A DNA stretch of 64,000 nucleotides from Mytilus trossulus (GCF_036588685.1 NC_086383.1:33670412-33734411); one strand, 5' to 3'. Numbered from the stretch's first letter, positions 1 through 22,204 are shown. Notes: generated from the sequence alone by a model not told the origin. Program-made: numbers and translations.

Positions 1-2
1 TG

Positions 3-1088
3 CCATATCACATTTTGTCGGTCGTGCATCCTTTGATGTTTGTTTGGAACGTTTTTTGTAAGAGTGTGAGCTTCATACTTCATTTAACGACAATGTCATC
101 TGCGTTAGTTGTAAATGTGATTGCGTACGATCGATATCGAAAGATTTGCAGACCTTTTCGACGTCAGCTCTCTCTGACACATATCAAAGCCGCCTGTTTT
201 GTCGTAATAACTGTGTCGGTCATTTTGGCTACTCCTGTGTTGATAATGTACGGTTCAACAGCAGGGGAAACAGATATTGCAAATTTGACAGGGACAGTAT
301 GTTTTATAAGTCAAGAATTTTCTGGGACCCTGTTTCATCAAACTTATAGCGGTTTGGTTTTTCTTCTCTTTATAGTGTTACTTATATTTATGATATCGAT
401 GTACATTAATGTCGGTAGACGGATTTTAAGACTTCGTGCATTCACACACAAACCAGAGATCTCAGCTACCGAAACAGTATTAAAAGAGTCCAGGGATTTA
501 AACACTATAAATATGCCACAACAGAAAACGCAAGGCGATGAAAGTGAAACACACATCAGCATGGCTCCTAAACGACAAAATCAGGATAATTGCTACCACT
601 CATCTGCAAAGTCGACAACTTTACAAGACAAAACAGATTGTGAGTCAAATGTTGATATTTCAAATAGAAATAAAGATGACACCACAAACAAAATTGATAA
701 TCAAAATATTCAGTTGGATTCGTGTAGCTCAGTATCAAAAACAACTTCTATCATAGTGGAAAGTGATTCTACAATACAAAATAATAGCAAATATTCAAAC
801 ACAGATTTCGAAACGAAGAAACTAAAGAAAAGATTACGAATAACACTTATGTTATTTGTAATAACAACTGTATTTATTATTAGTTTCTTGCCTTATCTAA
901 CAACTGGAATTGTTGGTAGTTTAAACAGTGAAATTTGGAAAAATATGTCTGATGCAGAGCTGGTCATTTACGGACTTTTACAGCGAACGTATCTTATTTC
1001 GAGTATGAGTAATCCAATTGTGTATTGGTTCCTGGACAAACAATTCAAATCTGAATTTTGCATAATGTTTGGACATTTGTGTCCTTAG
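3..1088 (+). CDS. Class A (rhodopsin-like) GPCR, 5'-truncated by window edge, paralog 1
   Basis: Orphan rhodopsin-type receptor, presumably in the plasma membrane. The frame is open from the window edge, entering at the end of TM2 (residues PYHI), so the N-terminus and TM1-2 lie upstream. Visible are TM3 with the DRYRKIC motif, TM4, a cysteine in extracellular loop 2 (GTVCF) able to pair with the TM3 cysteine, TM5, a long polar Ser/Thr/Asn-rich third intracellular loop, TM6 (SFLPY in place of the usual CWxP) and TM7 with NPIVY. It has no introns in the window. It is strongly similar to the receptor at 3810-5123 across the membrane core, so the two are a tandem duplicate pair. Its stop (TAG) falls five codons before the paralog's, removing the terminal CCKK-like tail. 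The ligand cannot be told from sequence. Confidence 0.93.
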   Translation, partial: PYHILSVVHPLMFVWNVFCKSVSFILHLTTMSSALVVNVIAYDRYRKICRPFRRQLSLTHIKAACFVVITVSVILATPVLIMYGSTAGETDIANLTGTVCFISQEFSGTLFHQTYSGLVFLLFIVLLIFMISMYINVGRRILRLRAFTHKPEISATETVLKESRDLNTINMPQQKTQGDESETHISMAPKRQNQDNCYHSSAKSTTLQDKTDCESNVDISNRNKDDTTNKIDNQNIQLDSCSSVSKTTSIIVESDSTIQNNSKYSNTDFETKKLKKRLRITLMLFVITTVFIISFLPYLTTGIVGSLNSEIWKNMSDAELVIYGLLQRTYLISSMSNPIVYWFLDKQFKSEFCIMFGHLCP

Positions 1089-2282
1089 TGCAAAAAATGA
1101 ATCTAGCAGGGTTACTTTACTATTGTATATTTTAACTTTGTTTATATTTAGGCATATTATGTAATTCTAATTTCCCGTGTTGAGGAGAAAATACTGAAAA
1201 TAAGTGGACAAAATCGCGGTCACATGACAAAATTGTGTTTATGAGATGATAGACAAAAACGTTCAGGTGATCATACGTCTGGTTTTAAATAATTGATTAA
1301 CAAACCACTCATAACTCTTTATGTATTATAATTTTATATTCGTATATGTAGAAAAACTAAATAACATCTGAATAATTTTACAAACGAATAGCGCGTATAA
1401 AACATGTAATGTGTGCTGTAACATATGTTAATGACGTTCGTTTTTTATTGAATAGGCATTTCACATATCATTTTCTTTTTGATTTTAGAGGGCTTTTAAA
1501 GACAACATATAAAAGTCTGTTTAGATTATTGTATCGACAGACGGATAACCGGACGATTAAAGGATCGACTAGTAAAAAAAACATTTTTACTTTTTTTATT
1601 ATTTAGAAGAGAAAAATGCATGCAGGAAATATTTTATTAATTAAATGCAAATAATCGTAGTATAAGTTTATTCTTTTTAATCATTGTAAATAATTTTTGA
1701 TTGATGAATAAGTTAAATAAAGTTTACAAATGTTTAAGTTTTTTTTTGTTTGTTTTTTTGAAAAAGTTCTATGAAATGTTCTTCATTTAACAGACACATT
1801 ACAATGTTGTGTAGTTAAATACGGTTTTCGACAAGCAGAGATATATTTAGTATTATTTTTTATATCAAAACATCGTTAAAACAACATAACCCAAATATAT
1901 GTATTAAGCGGTAATTATACTATACCAACATATTTACAAGTTTAGTCATTCTGAGGCATTATCTTATTTCTTAAATAATAGCTGTCTCCAAAATTCTATT
2001 GCAAATACAGTGGTTTATTGAATTCACGGCTTTCTTTAACAAAAATTATCTCATGATGGCTGGTAGCATTTGAGTTTCAATCATTATATAGGATTCAGAG
2101 TCACATTTTTGTCGGATTGACATATACAGTAAATACATATATATATCCTCTTTGGTGAAAAATTGTGCATCAAAATACTGTAATTCGTCTTTAAAAGATA
2201 CAATCTAAATAAACCTTATATTTTAGGAATTGTATTACTACATTTGCTGTTATAAAACTAATTATCGAATTATGCATAGGTT

Positions 2283-2511
2283 TGGTATATTTGTCAAGAC
2301 ACATCAATGGAATGAGCATTATGGTGAATCATGATCGACATGCGTTAATTATTTGGCACAACTTTTTGAAATTTTGGATCATCAATGCTCTTCAACTTTG
2401 TACTTGTTTGGCTTTTTAAATATTTTGATATGAGCGTCACTGATGAGTCTTATGTAGACGAAACGCGCGTCTGGTGTACTAAATTATAATCCTGGTACCT
2501 ATAACTATTTT
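2283..2511 (+). repeat. Dispersed repeat carrying a hammerhead ribozyme
   Basis: Block recognised from memory as a very common bivalve repeat: a leader with 'caatgctcttcaactttg', then the hammerhead, then a tail ending 'cctggtacctataacta'. Hammerhead repeats of this kind are known in Penelope-like retroelements and in metazoan retrozymes. Only one copy is present here and its outer limits are approximate. Confidence 0.65.
2434..2477 (+). ncRNA. Type I hammerhead self-cleaving ribozyme
   Basis: The full catalytic core is present. CTGATGA is at 2440-2446. Stem II is GTCT/AGAC with loop TATGT (2447-2459). GAAA is at 2460-2463. A very short stem III (C-GCGC-G) is followed by TC, giving a GUC cleavage triplet with the cut after 2471. 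Stem I pairs 2434-2439 (GCGTCA) with 2472-2477 (TGGTGT) as six pairs, three of them G.U wobbles. The order (stem I open, tiny stem III) is that of the type I hammerheads reported in Penelope-like elements and animal retrozymes. Activity is inferred, not shown. Confidence 0.85.
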
Positions 2512-3809
2512 TTAACCACTATCCATACATAACATTTTGAAGGATTTTTGGAGAGCGAATACCATTTTGAGAACAAAATGCACTATATATCGACAAGTTG
2601 CTGTTTAAGTGACTGATTACGTATATTTATAGATGATATGTGAGATCTAAATAACAAGTGCACACTAGTAATCCTTAAAGACAGGACTATAAAGGTTCGA
2701 GGTATCATACATTAATTAAAAGAGTACATTGTCGGAAAATTGTTTGTTTATATATATATTAAAGCATATGCCTAGAATCACGATGAAGCTTGTATGTTCA
2801 CAAGCCTGTTTTAATAACAGTAATTTAATCATTATTTTGGTTTTTTTTATACATTTTGTGTTCAAAAGTTGTATAAATTATACAAAAAATAGTGTGGAAC
2901 ATGCATAGCTTGTTCATCAAAGAATACTCGTTCTAAAATCGAGTTGTGTGTTCAGGTCATGAGACTTGTCTTGTGACTTTTTGTCCTAAATTTGTTAAAC
3001 AGCGTCGTTTTAAACTAGTTTGTGAAAAAAACTAAAATAAAGATTTGCAAATTCATCTTAATTTGACCTCTACATATTCTAATGTTGTTGTGTGGTTAGT
3101 TTTCTTTTATTAACCCATTAACAAGAAACATTTTTTTTTTTCTTTTATATCTTGTGCCATAATATGAATAAATTTCTGATAACCAGCAGGTAGCAATATT
3201 TAACTTCTAGTGGTCCATGGTTAATGACCACTAAAAAATCTCTGAAATACAATGTCAGACATTGCTGAAACTAATGATATATCAAACTTTGTCTCAGCGT
3301 GTAAAGTACGTAAACTAAAATAACTGGTGAACTCAATTAAAATAAAATCTGATAAATTCAGCTGGTGAATTCAACTATAAAAATTGTTGATTTTAACTTT
3401 AAAAAAAACTTATAAATTCATATGTGATAAATAATTGTTTACTTCTGTTGGAGGTTGGAGGGTAAAAATCGTACGTTTTTTTCATTTACATTTATAATAT
3501 TCATTTAAAGTTAATAGTTGATAGTTCAAAAAGGATTGTTTTTTATACGTGACATCGTCAATTGTCTTAAAAGGAGGTTATTACGCAATATCCTATTTCC
3601 ACAACGGAAGCAGTAACAACATATTGTACTGTCATCTTTTTCATTGACAAGTAAGAATACAATCTAAGCGAACGATATGTGCTTTGCAAAGTCATATTTC
3701 TAACGTATTATTGTTTGAAACAGACCACAATTTGTTATAAATTAGTTGTGTTACTCTCTTTGTGGGAATCTATTAGTATAAGTTATAAACAGGAATTTTA
3801 TAAGCACAC

Positions 3810-5123
3810 ATGATGGATGCTAATAGTACAAATGCTACCATATGTACAATATGGCAAAATGATACTCTTGAATTTACGTCTATTCTGGAAATCAATAACC
3901 ACTTAGCCAGGATACTTATTCCAGCGGCAGTGTATTTATGTATCATACTCGTTTCGGGTGTCATTGGAAATGTAATGGTGTTGTTAGTTTATGGATTCCG
4001 CATTAAAAAGACTACATACGCCATTTTAATCTTAATACTTGCTGGACTAGACTTGATGACTTGTTTGTTTGGAGTGCCATATCACATTATATCTGTCGTT
4101 TATCCTTTGATGTTTGTCTGGGCCGGATTTTGTAAGTGTGTGAGCTTCTTTCTTCATTTCGCAACAATCTCCTCGGCGTTTATCGTTAATTTGATCGCTT
4201 ACGATCGATATCGCAAGATTTGCAAACCTTTTCAAAGACAACTTTCTTTGAAACATATCAAAACCGCCTCTTTTGTAATTATAACAGTTTCGGTAATTCT
4301 AGCTACTCCTGTTTTGGCACTTTTCAGTTCAACACCAGAGGCGACTGGCATTTCAAACATTACAGGGACGGTATGTTTTATTAGACAAGATATGTCTGGG
4401 ACTCATTTTCATCAGGTCTATAACGGAATCATTTTCCTAATTTACATTATGCTACTTTTTTTCATGATATCGATGTACTTTCCTGTTGGCAGACAGATAT
4501 TAAGACTTAGTGCATTTAAACACAAAACAAGCAGCGCAGCATTTCAAACAACAGGGATGTCTCGGCATTCGCTCACTCCGGGAGAGATCCCCGATAAACC
4601 CCTTAGAATGGCTTTTGAAATGAAAACTGAGGACGAAGACATGGAAGAGTCAAAAAGTGTTGAAGTAAACTCCTATTGTGATACCACTATAGAAAAATCA
4701 AAAATTAAAATAGAATCCTCAAAAAAAATTCGTAATCACGATACGTGTTGTTCAAAATCGAAAACGGCTTCAGTCACAGCGGGCAGTCACAATTCATTGC
4801 CAAATACTGAAAAACCTTCAAACACAGATTTAGTAACACGGAAACTTGATGAACGAGTCCGTATTACAATTATGCTATTTGTTATTACTTTTGTATTTAT
4901 TATTAGTTTTATGCCTTATCTTACAACTGAAATCATAAGCAGTCTAAACAGTAAAATCTGGAAAAATTTGTCTGAAGCACAATTAGTTATTTACGCATTT
5001 TTACTAAGAACGTATCTCATTTCAAGTATGAGTAATCCAATTGTTTATTGGTTCCTGGACAAAAAATTTAAATCTGAACTCTGCATATTGTTTAGAAATT
5101 TGTTTACTTGCTGCAAAAAATAG
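3810..5123 (+). CDS. Class A (rhodopsin-like) GPCR, complete, paralog 2
   Basis: Complete single-exon receptor of 437 aa. The N-terminus has three N-glycosylation sequons (NST, NAT, NDT within residues 5-19). TM1 is about 34-60 with the GN pair (N54). TM2 carries D81 in LAGLD. TM3 follows C108 and ends in DRY (132-134). TM4 is about 152-172 and extracellular loop 2 has C189. TM5 is about 203-228. A roughly 115-residue third intracellular loop (229-345) is rich in Lys, Ser and Glu. TM6 ends SFMPY (366-370), and TM7 has NPIVY (409-413) followed by helix 8 and a terminal CCKK that may be lipidated. An alternative start one codon later (MDAN) is equally possible. It is a tandem copy of the receptor at the window start. 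The family is certain; the ligand is unknown, with a peptide or amine possible. Confidence 0.95.
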   Translation: MMDANSTNATICTIWQNDTLEFTSILEINNHLARILIPAAVYLCIILVSGVIGNVMVLLVYGFRIKKTTYAILILILAGLDLMTCLFGVPYHIISVVYPLMFVWAGFCKCVSFFLHFATISSAFIVNLIAYDRYRKICKPFQRQLSLKHIKTASFVIITVSVILATPVLALFSSTPEATGISNITGTVCFIRQDMSGTHFHQVYNGIIFLIYIMLLFFMISMYFPVGRQILRLSAFKHKTSSAAFQTTGMSRHSLTPGEIPDKPLRMAFEMKTEDEDMEESKSVEVNSYCDTTIEKSKIKIESSKKIRNHDTCCSKSKTASVTAGSHNSLPNTEKPSNTDLVTRKLDERVRITIMLFVITFVFIISFMPYLTTEIISSLNSKIWKNLSEAQLVIYAFLLRTYLISSMSNPIVYWFLDKKFKSELCILFRNLFTCCKK

Positions 5124-5227
5124 TTTATACCATGTTGCTTTGCCACAATGCAAATTTAGTTTAAATATTACTTTTCATGTATTGTGGTATCATCTTAATC
5201 CAATGAACATACAAAGCAATCACGCGA

Positions 5228-5233
5228 AATAAA
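5228..5233 (+). terminator. Candidate polyadenylation signal of GPCR paralog 2
   Basis: AATAAA about 105 bases after the TAG stop, in the sense orientation, with no closer candidate. Confidence 0.5.
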
Positions 5234-5449
5234 TAATAAGAAACAGTTGTTAGTTTTAATTTTTATGATTCATAATCTGAAGTTAACGTTTAGATGGTCT
5301 TGTGGTAATGTGATCAACTAGCATGACAGAAGTATGTTGTTGATGGAAGATGTTCGTTGTTGTTCTGCAGTTTGCATGTTGTGTCGACAATATATTATTT
5401 GTTTGTGCGTTTCTCTATGATGAGTGTTCTTGCGTGTGTTTGAGCTGTA

Positions 5450-5612
5450 TTTCGGTCACTTAGTGTTGTCATTTTAGCGATATTTTTTTAACATGGTCAT
5501 TTAAAGCGGGAGGTTTGGCTATCCATAAAACCCGGTTCAATTCACTATTTTTCTTTAAAAAAATTCTTAAAATGGCCTGTACCAAGTCAGCAATATCGCA
5601 ATTGTTATCAAA
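5450..5612 (+). repeat. Dispersed repeat fragment (family C)
   Basis: Contains 'gggaggtttggctatccata' followed by an AAACCCGGTTCAA block and 'ctgtaccaagtcagcaata'. Related copies are at 29170-29330 and, inverted, at 26165-26265. Confidence 0.6.
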
Positions 5613-5763
5613 TAGCTCGTTTTTGTGATTTTACTTTTTTCTATGTATGTTAGTGTTTGTTATTGTTGCATTTCAGCGGTCCTGTTGTTCCTTTGTTTCC
5701 TGTTAAAGTTGATGTGTTTGTAACCGGATTTGTTTTCTCTCATCGATTTATGACTTGTAAAAT

Positions 5764-5942
5764 AAAGGCAACAGTAGTATACCGCTGTTCAAAACTCATA
5801 AATCCATGGACAAAAAACAAAATCGGGGTAACAAACCAAAACCGAGCGAAACGCATTAAATATAAGAGGAGAACAACGACACAACACCGAAACACACACA
5901 GAAACAGACCAATTAAAACACCGTTATACTACTGTTGCCTTT
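5764..5942. mobile_element. MITE with 17-bp terminal inverted repeats
   Basis: Begins AAAGGCAACAGTAGTAT and ends with its exact reverse complement. The 179-bp body has no transposase; an open frame running through it from 5657 is just repeat DNA. Confidence 0.75.
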
Positions 5943-6029
5943 CAAGTTTTAAGTTTCATCTCCTCTAAAGTCAAATGAAATGTATAGAAATTAATATTTT
6001 CCCCGGAAAATTAGCGACGACAAAACAAT

Positions 6030-6222
6030 AAGAGGCTCTAAAGAGCCATTGTCGCTAACCTTGGTATATGTGCAGGTTTTACAAAATACACTCTCTAACA
6101 TTGTAGATGAGAATAGAATTCATGAAAAAATCTGTTTTATTAATCTTGTATTGCTGATCATTTAGTCTGTTTCGTTTCTTTCCATCTTCTTCAGTTAATC
6201 AGCTTCGTGTCAGGTGAGCTAT
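6030..6222 (+). repeat. Fragment of the AGGCTC/GAGCCT element family
   Basis: Starts with the small palindrome 'aggctctaaagagcc' and 'gtcgctaaccttgg', and ends 'gtcaggtgagct'. These match the ends of the longer element at 15613-16930, so this is an internally deleted copy. Confidence 0.6.
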
Positions 6223-6359
6223 TTAAATACTTCATTTATCAGTAAAATGAAGAAAACAAATACGAAAGAAAGAAATCTTTTTTCAAGTTTTGATTATATG
6301 AGTATATGATTTTAAATGTTTTTATATTATTTATGTTAATGCATATTAGATTGTGAGTA

Positions 6360-6665
6360 AAATTGAGAATGGAAATGGGGATGTGCCAAGGAGACCTCAA
6401 CCCGACCATGGAGCAGACAACAGCAGAAGGTCACCAACAGGTCTTTAATGCAACGAGAAATTCCCGCACCCGGGGGCGTTCTTCAGCTGACCCCTAAACA
6501 AATATTTACTAGTTCAGTGATCATGATCGCCATGCTAAACTCCAAATTGTACACAAGAAACTAAAAGTTAAAATAATACAAGACTAACAAAGGCCAGAGG
6601 CTCCTGACTTGGTACAGGCGCAAAAATGATGTGTTTGAACCTCTGATTGTGCCATTTGCTGAGGA
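6360..6665 (+). repeat. Dispersed repeat family B
   Basis: Head 'aattgagaatggaaatgggg' through 'gaaattcccgcacccggggg' to 'ggctcctgacttggtacagg'. Other copies are at 12604-12835, 32836-33455 and 37168-37415. It has no coding capacity. Confidence 0.75.
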
Positions 6666-6728
6666 ACTTTCTGTTAGTATTTTTCTTGGGAGTTCGGTTC
6701 TTTTGATATTTTACTTTTCGGTTACCTC

Positions 6729-7448
6729 TTAAGGTTTATGTAGCCATTTTTGTACGAACTTTTCAAACTTCAATTGTATCAAATCTATAGATATAACGAA
6801 TAACAGAGATAGGCCATTTTGTACATATTTCAAGGGGAAACTTGATGCAAGGCATTATTTTTTACTGTTTCATTGTATTTAATAGAAAAAGAGGACTTTG
6901 TGGCAAATAAATCAAAATTATTATAGAAAATCCAGCATTTATCCTTGTACTCTCATATTTGGCAATTTGATGACTGATAGGATTATTGCATGCAGTGCTA
7001 GCATTGATTTCCTTAAAACAAGTTTATAAATGTTGTTATTGGTTAAAACAAATATAAATATGGCAAAAATCAAGTACATCTTTTAGGGTGCGCTCAACTT
7101 TAGTGACTCAGCACGAGGTGTTTTGGAATTTGCAGGTTGCTTAGTAAAAAATAAACACTAGCACATCATAGAAAATCAAGTGAGTAATTTAAGTTTCAAA
7201 TTTTATAACAAAAATCTCTGTTTTAAAGGCTGAGGAATTTCTATAAAAATCTTGATTTATTTGCCACAAAGTCCTCTTTTTCTATCAAATGCAATGAAAC
7301 AGTAAAAAATAATGCTTTGCATCAAGTTTCCCCTTGGAATATGTACTAAATGGCCTATGTCTATTATTCAGTATATCTGTAGTTTTGATACAATTGAGGT
7401 TTGAAAAATTCGTACAAAAATGGCTACAGAAGGGTACATAAACCTTAA
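6729..7448. mobile_element. Foldback element with about 195-bp arms, flanked by TTAA
   Basis: The left arm 6733-6928 and right arm 7250-7444 are imperfect inverted copies (start GGTTTATGTAGCCATTTT; end is the complement). Both ends abut TTAA (6729-6732 and 7445-7448), the target used by piggyBac-type elements. There is no transposase inside, so it is non-autonomous. Confidence 0.7.
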
Positions 7449-9146
7449 ATGAAGGAACCAATTTAGCATCCTCACATGCCCAACACTGTCACTGGCAAAC
7501 AGAATCTTAAAACATTCTCGAGATCAAAGACTCATAAGTTTTAGTCAACTGATAACAAATTCGTGAAGGTACACACATCGAATCTACATTTTATTTCCTC
7601 ATTAACAATAAAAAAAAATAATATCATTCAGTTGTGTGGTTTGAGAGGCATTGCAATGACAAACTGATGTATATCAAGGCCAACATTATATCTTCCAACA
7701 AAAAATCGAACACAGTGTGTCATTTTTATATTTTGTATGGTTTCAGGAGTTGTAATGACACGAACAGGACACAGGAAATGAACAAAGTGGCCAGTCAAAA
7801 ACACTTAGCGTGGGTATAACTATATATCTTTGATAAAAAGACTTTTATCAGGCATAATATTCTTTTTCTGAAGAAGAAATACGTAATAGTTAATAAATAA
7901 AATGTCTGATCATTTTCTTCTATAGGATTTTGCTTTTGATGAAATGCACATACATTTGACCTTAAAATTCAATACAATCATAAAAATGTCCATGACATAT
8001 ACTACTAAATTCCGTTCAAAGAGAAGTAGAGGTTGGAATAAAAATTTGTTGGATTCATTAGAAACAAAAAAACAGCAAAAAAATAGTATCCAAAAATATT
8101 TTTAATTTATTAGGTATATCATACATTGATAAAGATTAATTAGCTGCATTTAGAAATATCAAGTCTGGAATATATCATTTAAATAGAAAGAACTGCAATT
8201 CAAGTATTTCTTGTGAAGTGTTAAGAGCAAATTTCAGGAAAAATCATCCCTTTGTTAAAATAATAACAATTAAATCATTAGAAAAGGTCATTCATTAATA
8301 TAAGTACATGATAGCAAGCCAACATTTTATTCATTTCTATGTGACATTTTGGTAAATTGAGGTATCTAAATAAATTAAATAATAATGAACATGAACTAAC
8401 ATTTTTACTTTGGCAGCAAACAACCCATTCATGAAAATAGTAAACAAACCTGATAAAATGTTTTTGGAATGTGGGGGGGGGACAATGAAATTCTGTCAAA
8501 GAAAAATACATAGGCTATCAGGAATCTTATAAGAACTGAAAACAATACCGCACCTTAAATTTTTGGTCATGAAACTTGAAACGCATATGGTGTATAAACT
8601 AAATTTAGTCCTTGTATCTATGATGAGTTTATTTCTACTCAGTAGTGCAAAATTGGGGCTTGATAAAGCAAATCCAGCACAAAGTTAATTTTGAGAAAAG
8701 CAATTATGAGTTTTGGCTACATCACACTGAAAGGAAATACCAATCAACCAAAACCACATTTACTGCTTCAAAATTATAAAATGACTGAAAGATTGATAGG
8801 CGGTTCATGTTACTGTTGTGCTATTTCTGGACAGTAATAATTTATTGATGGAGGAAGCTAGAGTGCCTGGAAAGAACCACGACCTTAATAATAATAAAAA
8901 ATCTAGACATTAAAGATTGAAGCCAAGCAACATGTGCATAATTCTAACTTACAACCTCAGTGTTGACAGGCTAGATAATACAACAGTTCCACAACTAAGA
9001 CCTCTCTGCAAATATCAATCACCTAAGGCCACATTTACTGCTTTGGAAATTATAAAGGAAAATTACACCAATAAAAAGAAACATCATAACATGTAACTTT
9101 TAAATAAATAATAAAAAAAAAAATATTATACTGCCTGAAAGAAGAA
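7449..9146. other. Intergenic DNA without recognised features
   Basis: AT-rich with short low-complexity runs, including a run of nine G at 8472-8480. I see no exon, RNA gene or clear repeat. Confidence 0.5.
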
Positions 9147-9358
9147 ACTGTGGATTCATTCAATTTTGTGGGTACCAATTTTCATGGATGAAGGAAAAAT
9201 GACACATTTATGGATATCTAATATTGTGGTTTTGCCATAGTCTGCATACACACCTATATAAAATCTGTCATTCATTGCACATTAAATTTCGTGGTTCACC
9301 TGTACCCACAAAATCAACAAAAAATTGATATCCAACGAATAATAATGAATCCACAGTA
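9147..9358. mobile_element. Palindromic MITE, CTGTGGATTCATT family, copy 1
   Basis: Terminal inverted repeats ACTGTGGATTCATT and AATGAATCCACAGT. The interior carries GTGGTTCACCTGTACCCAC. Related copies are at 9640-9827 and 47464-47587, and degenerate ones at 25085-25262 and 41951-42125. Confidence 0.7.
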
Positions 9359-9639
9359 ATATGTTATTTAAAATAACTTCAGAACAACTTATTCTTATTG
9401 AGATCTCCTGAGCTATCAGTATGTTGAATTTGCTGTCTGGTTAAATATATGTATTTACACTTGTATGCAAATTTGTCCTCCATTATACCAAATCACACCA
9501 GTTACTGTAAACTTTGACATCATAATTCAAAACGTTTGACGTCACAGTGAAAAAGTGATTGTTGCTTTAACATCAGAAGGTTATTTGGAGGCGATCTACA
9601 GTTATTCGGAGGCAAATTTCATCTATGTACCAAAAGTGT

Positions 9640-9827
9640 GCTGTGAATTCATTTATTTTCGTGGATATCAATTTTCGTGGATTAAAGAAAATATCTGAAT
9701 TTGTGGTTTGACGATTTCTATGTACAAAGCCTATAGAAAATTAGTAATTCGTTGAACATATGGATTCGTGGTTCACCTGTACCCACTAAAATTGGTATCC
9801 AACGAATAATAATGAATCCACAGTAAA
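9640..9827. mobile_element. Palindromic MITE, CTGTGGATTCATT family, copy 2
   Basis: Same architecture as the copy 280 bases upstream, with ends GCTGTGAATTCATT and AATGAATCCACAG, and the same GTGGTTCACCTGTACCCAC core. Confidence 0.7.
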
Positions 9828-10372
9828 TACCTTTATGCAAGGTGCTTTATAAAGCATTCTATGATTCTTTAATTTTTATTTTGAAAAATAGAAATCTTTT
9901 CTCAACGCCCAAATCAAAGTGGATTGTGTTAATCTGTAAAATACTTCCAATGGACCATTATCATGATTATGGCATAAAAACAAATTGAAATCAAAGGAAA
10001 AACATTTTAGTTAGAAGTCATCCATTTATCAATTGTGATGCATATTTTTTTTCTATCATGCGTAGTCTAAAATTTGAACATATCAAAATTTTAACAATCC
10101 TTTCTTTGTTTTTAAGGATGAAATTCACAATAAAAATGAATGGACGGCTAGTTATAATTAGAAAATCCTACAGTTACACTCGAATAAAAAGAGACAGTTG
10201 AAAAATACAGCTATTTTATGATTAACAATATTCACACACAAAGTATTATTAATATAGATATAAATTTCTACTTTTGTAATGGTGAGATCACACTAAATTT
10301 ATTTAATATAAGTGGACTAAAAACTTAACTACAACAGTACACACTAGAAAATTCAGATAAAAAAATATTGAT

Positions 10373-10435
10373 TGCTGGTGTTGAGTGATTCACAGTGAAT
10401 CAGAGTGATTGCTAGTGATTGCAAGTGACTTTCCA
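10373..10435 (+). repeat. Short degenerate AGTGATT repeat
   Basis: GAGTGATT, CAGTGAATC, TAGTGATTGC and AAGTGACTT recur every 8 to 12 bases. A local low-complexity tract. Confidence 0.5.
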
Positions 10436-10830
10436 TTGTCATCTATGAAACTTACAAACAAGGTTTTGAAATTGATAACACTGACTTACGACCCTGTCAA
10501 ATATCACCTGTGGAAATCTACAGACTGGAACTGTAAAATCAGAAATTATTGCAAAGTTTTTATCATTGTGAAAATATGACCGGTTATAATCACAATAATT
10601 TTTAACTCTCATTTTGAAATTTTTTATATGAATTAAACATGATTTTTCTCAATATAGCAAACATTATTTCAAATTTAATATATATTCTTAAATGACAAAA
10701 TGGCAATAATAGATATATGCAATGATTTCTGAATTTACAGTATTTTAGAATGAATAATCTACAATTACCAGTTTCTCAGAAAAAAAAATCAGTCAAAATT
10801 TCATTTTCAACTAAATCATCTTTAGTGTAC

Positions 10831-10836
10831 TTTATT
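10831..10836 (-). terminator. Candidate polyadenylation signal of AK2
   Basis: AATAAA on the minus strand, about 20 bases after the AK2 stop codon. The 3' UTR would be very short. Confidence 0.55.
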
Positions 10837-10856
10837 GTTTATATAATTTGTAAATG

Positions 10857-21935
<11,079 letters not shown>

Positions 21936-22204
21936 TATGCTTATTTTCCCTAAAATAGTTGAGACCGGCAGAAAAGCTACTGCTTGGTGAATAGGTAGAT
22001 TGAAAGGAAAGTCCAAAGACAATCCGAGAAAATTTTCCGCATGACAACATCGTCACAAAAACGTTTGACACCAAGGAAGTTTTTATAAAGCGTCTTAATG
22101 ATTTAAACTTCCCAGAAAGATGTCAAAGGGGAGGATTCAATATTTTGTTGTGCAAGGAAAACTAGTAAAAACTGTCTCTTGAATGTCGTGACCTTATTTT
22201 AAAT
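21936..22204. promoter_or_regulatory. Likely bidirectional AK2/SNX17 promoter
   Basis: The AK2 ATG (21935, minus) and SNX17 ATG (22205, plus) are only 269 bases apart, so both promoters and 5' UTRs must share this segment unless a distant non-coding first exon exists. I see no clear TATA box at a fitting distance and no strong CpG enrichment. Confidence 0.7.

Larger units (their letters stand above)
1089..3809. other. Intergenic DNA between the tandem GPCRs
   Basis: AT-rich with no convincing coding exon. A candidate AATAAA for the upstream receptor lies at 1716-1721. The only clear structured element is the hammerhead-bearing repeat at about 2283-2511. Confidence 0.6.

Noticed and set aside
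5657-5968. 103-codon open frame
   Set aside because: It runs straight through a MITE with inverted ends, and its composition follows the repeat.
21936-22022. In-frame upstream Met extending AK2 by 29 residues
   Set aside because: The extension (MSLDFPFNL...) has no counterpart in the family, whereas MAPVTEN at 21935 matches the normal short AK2 leader.
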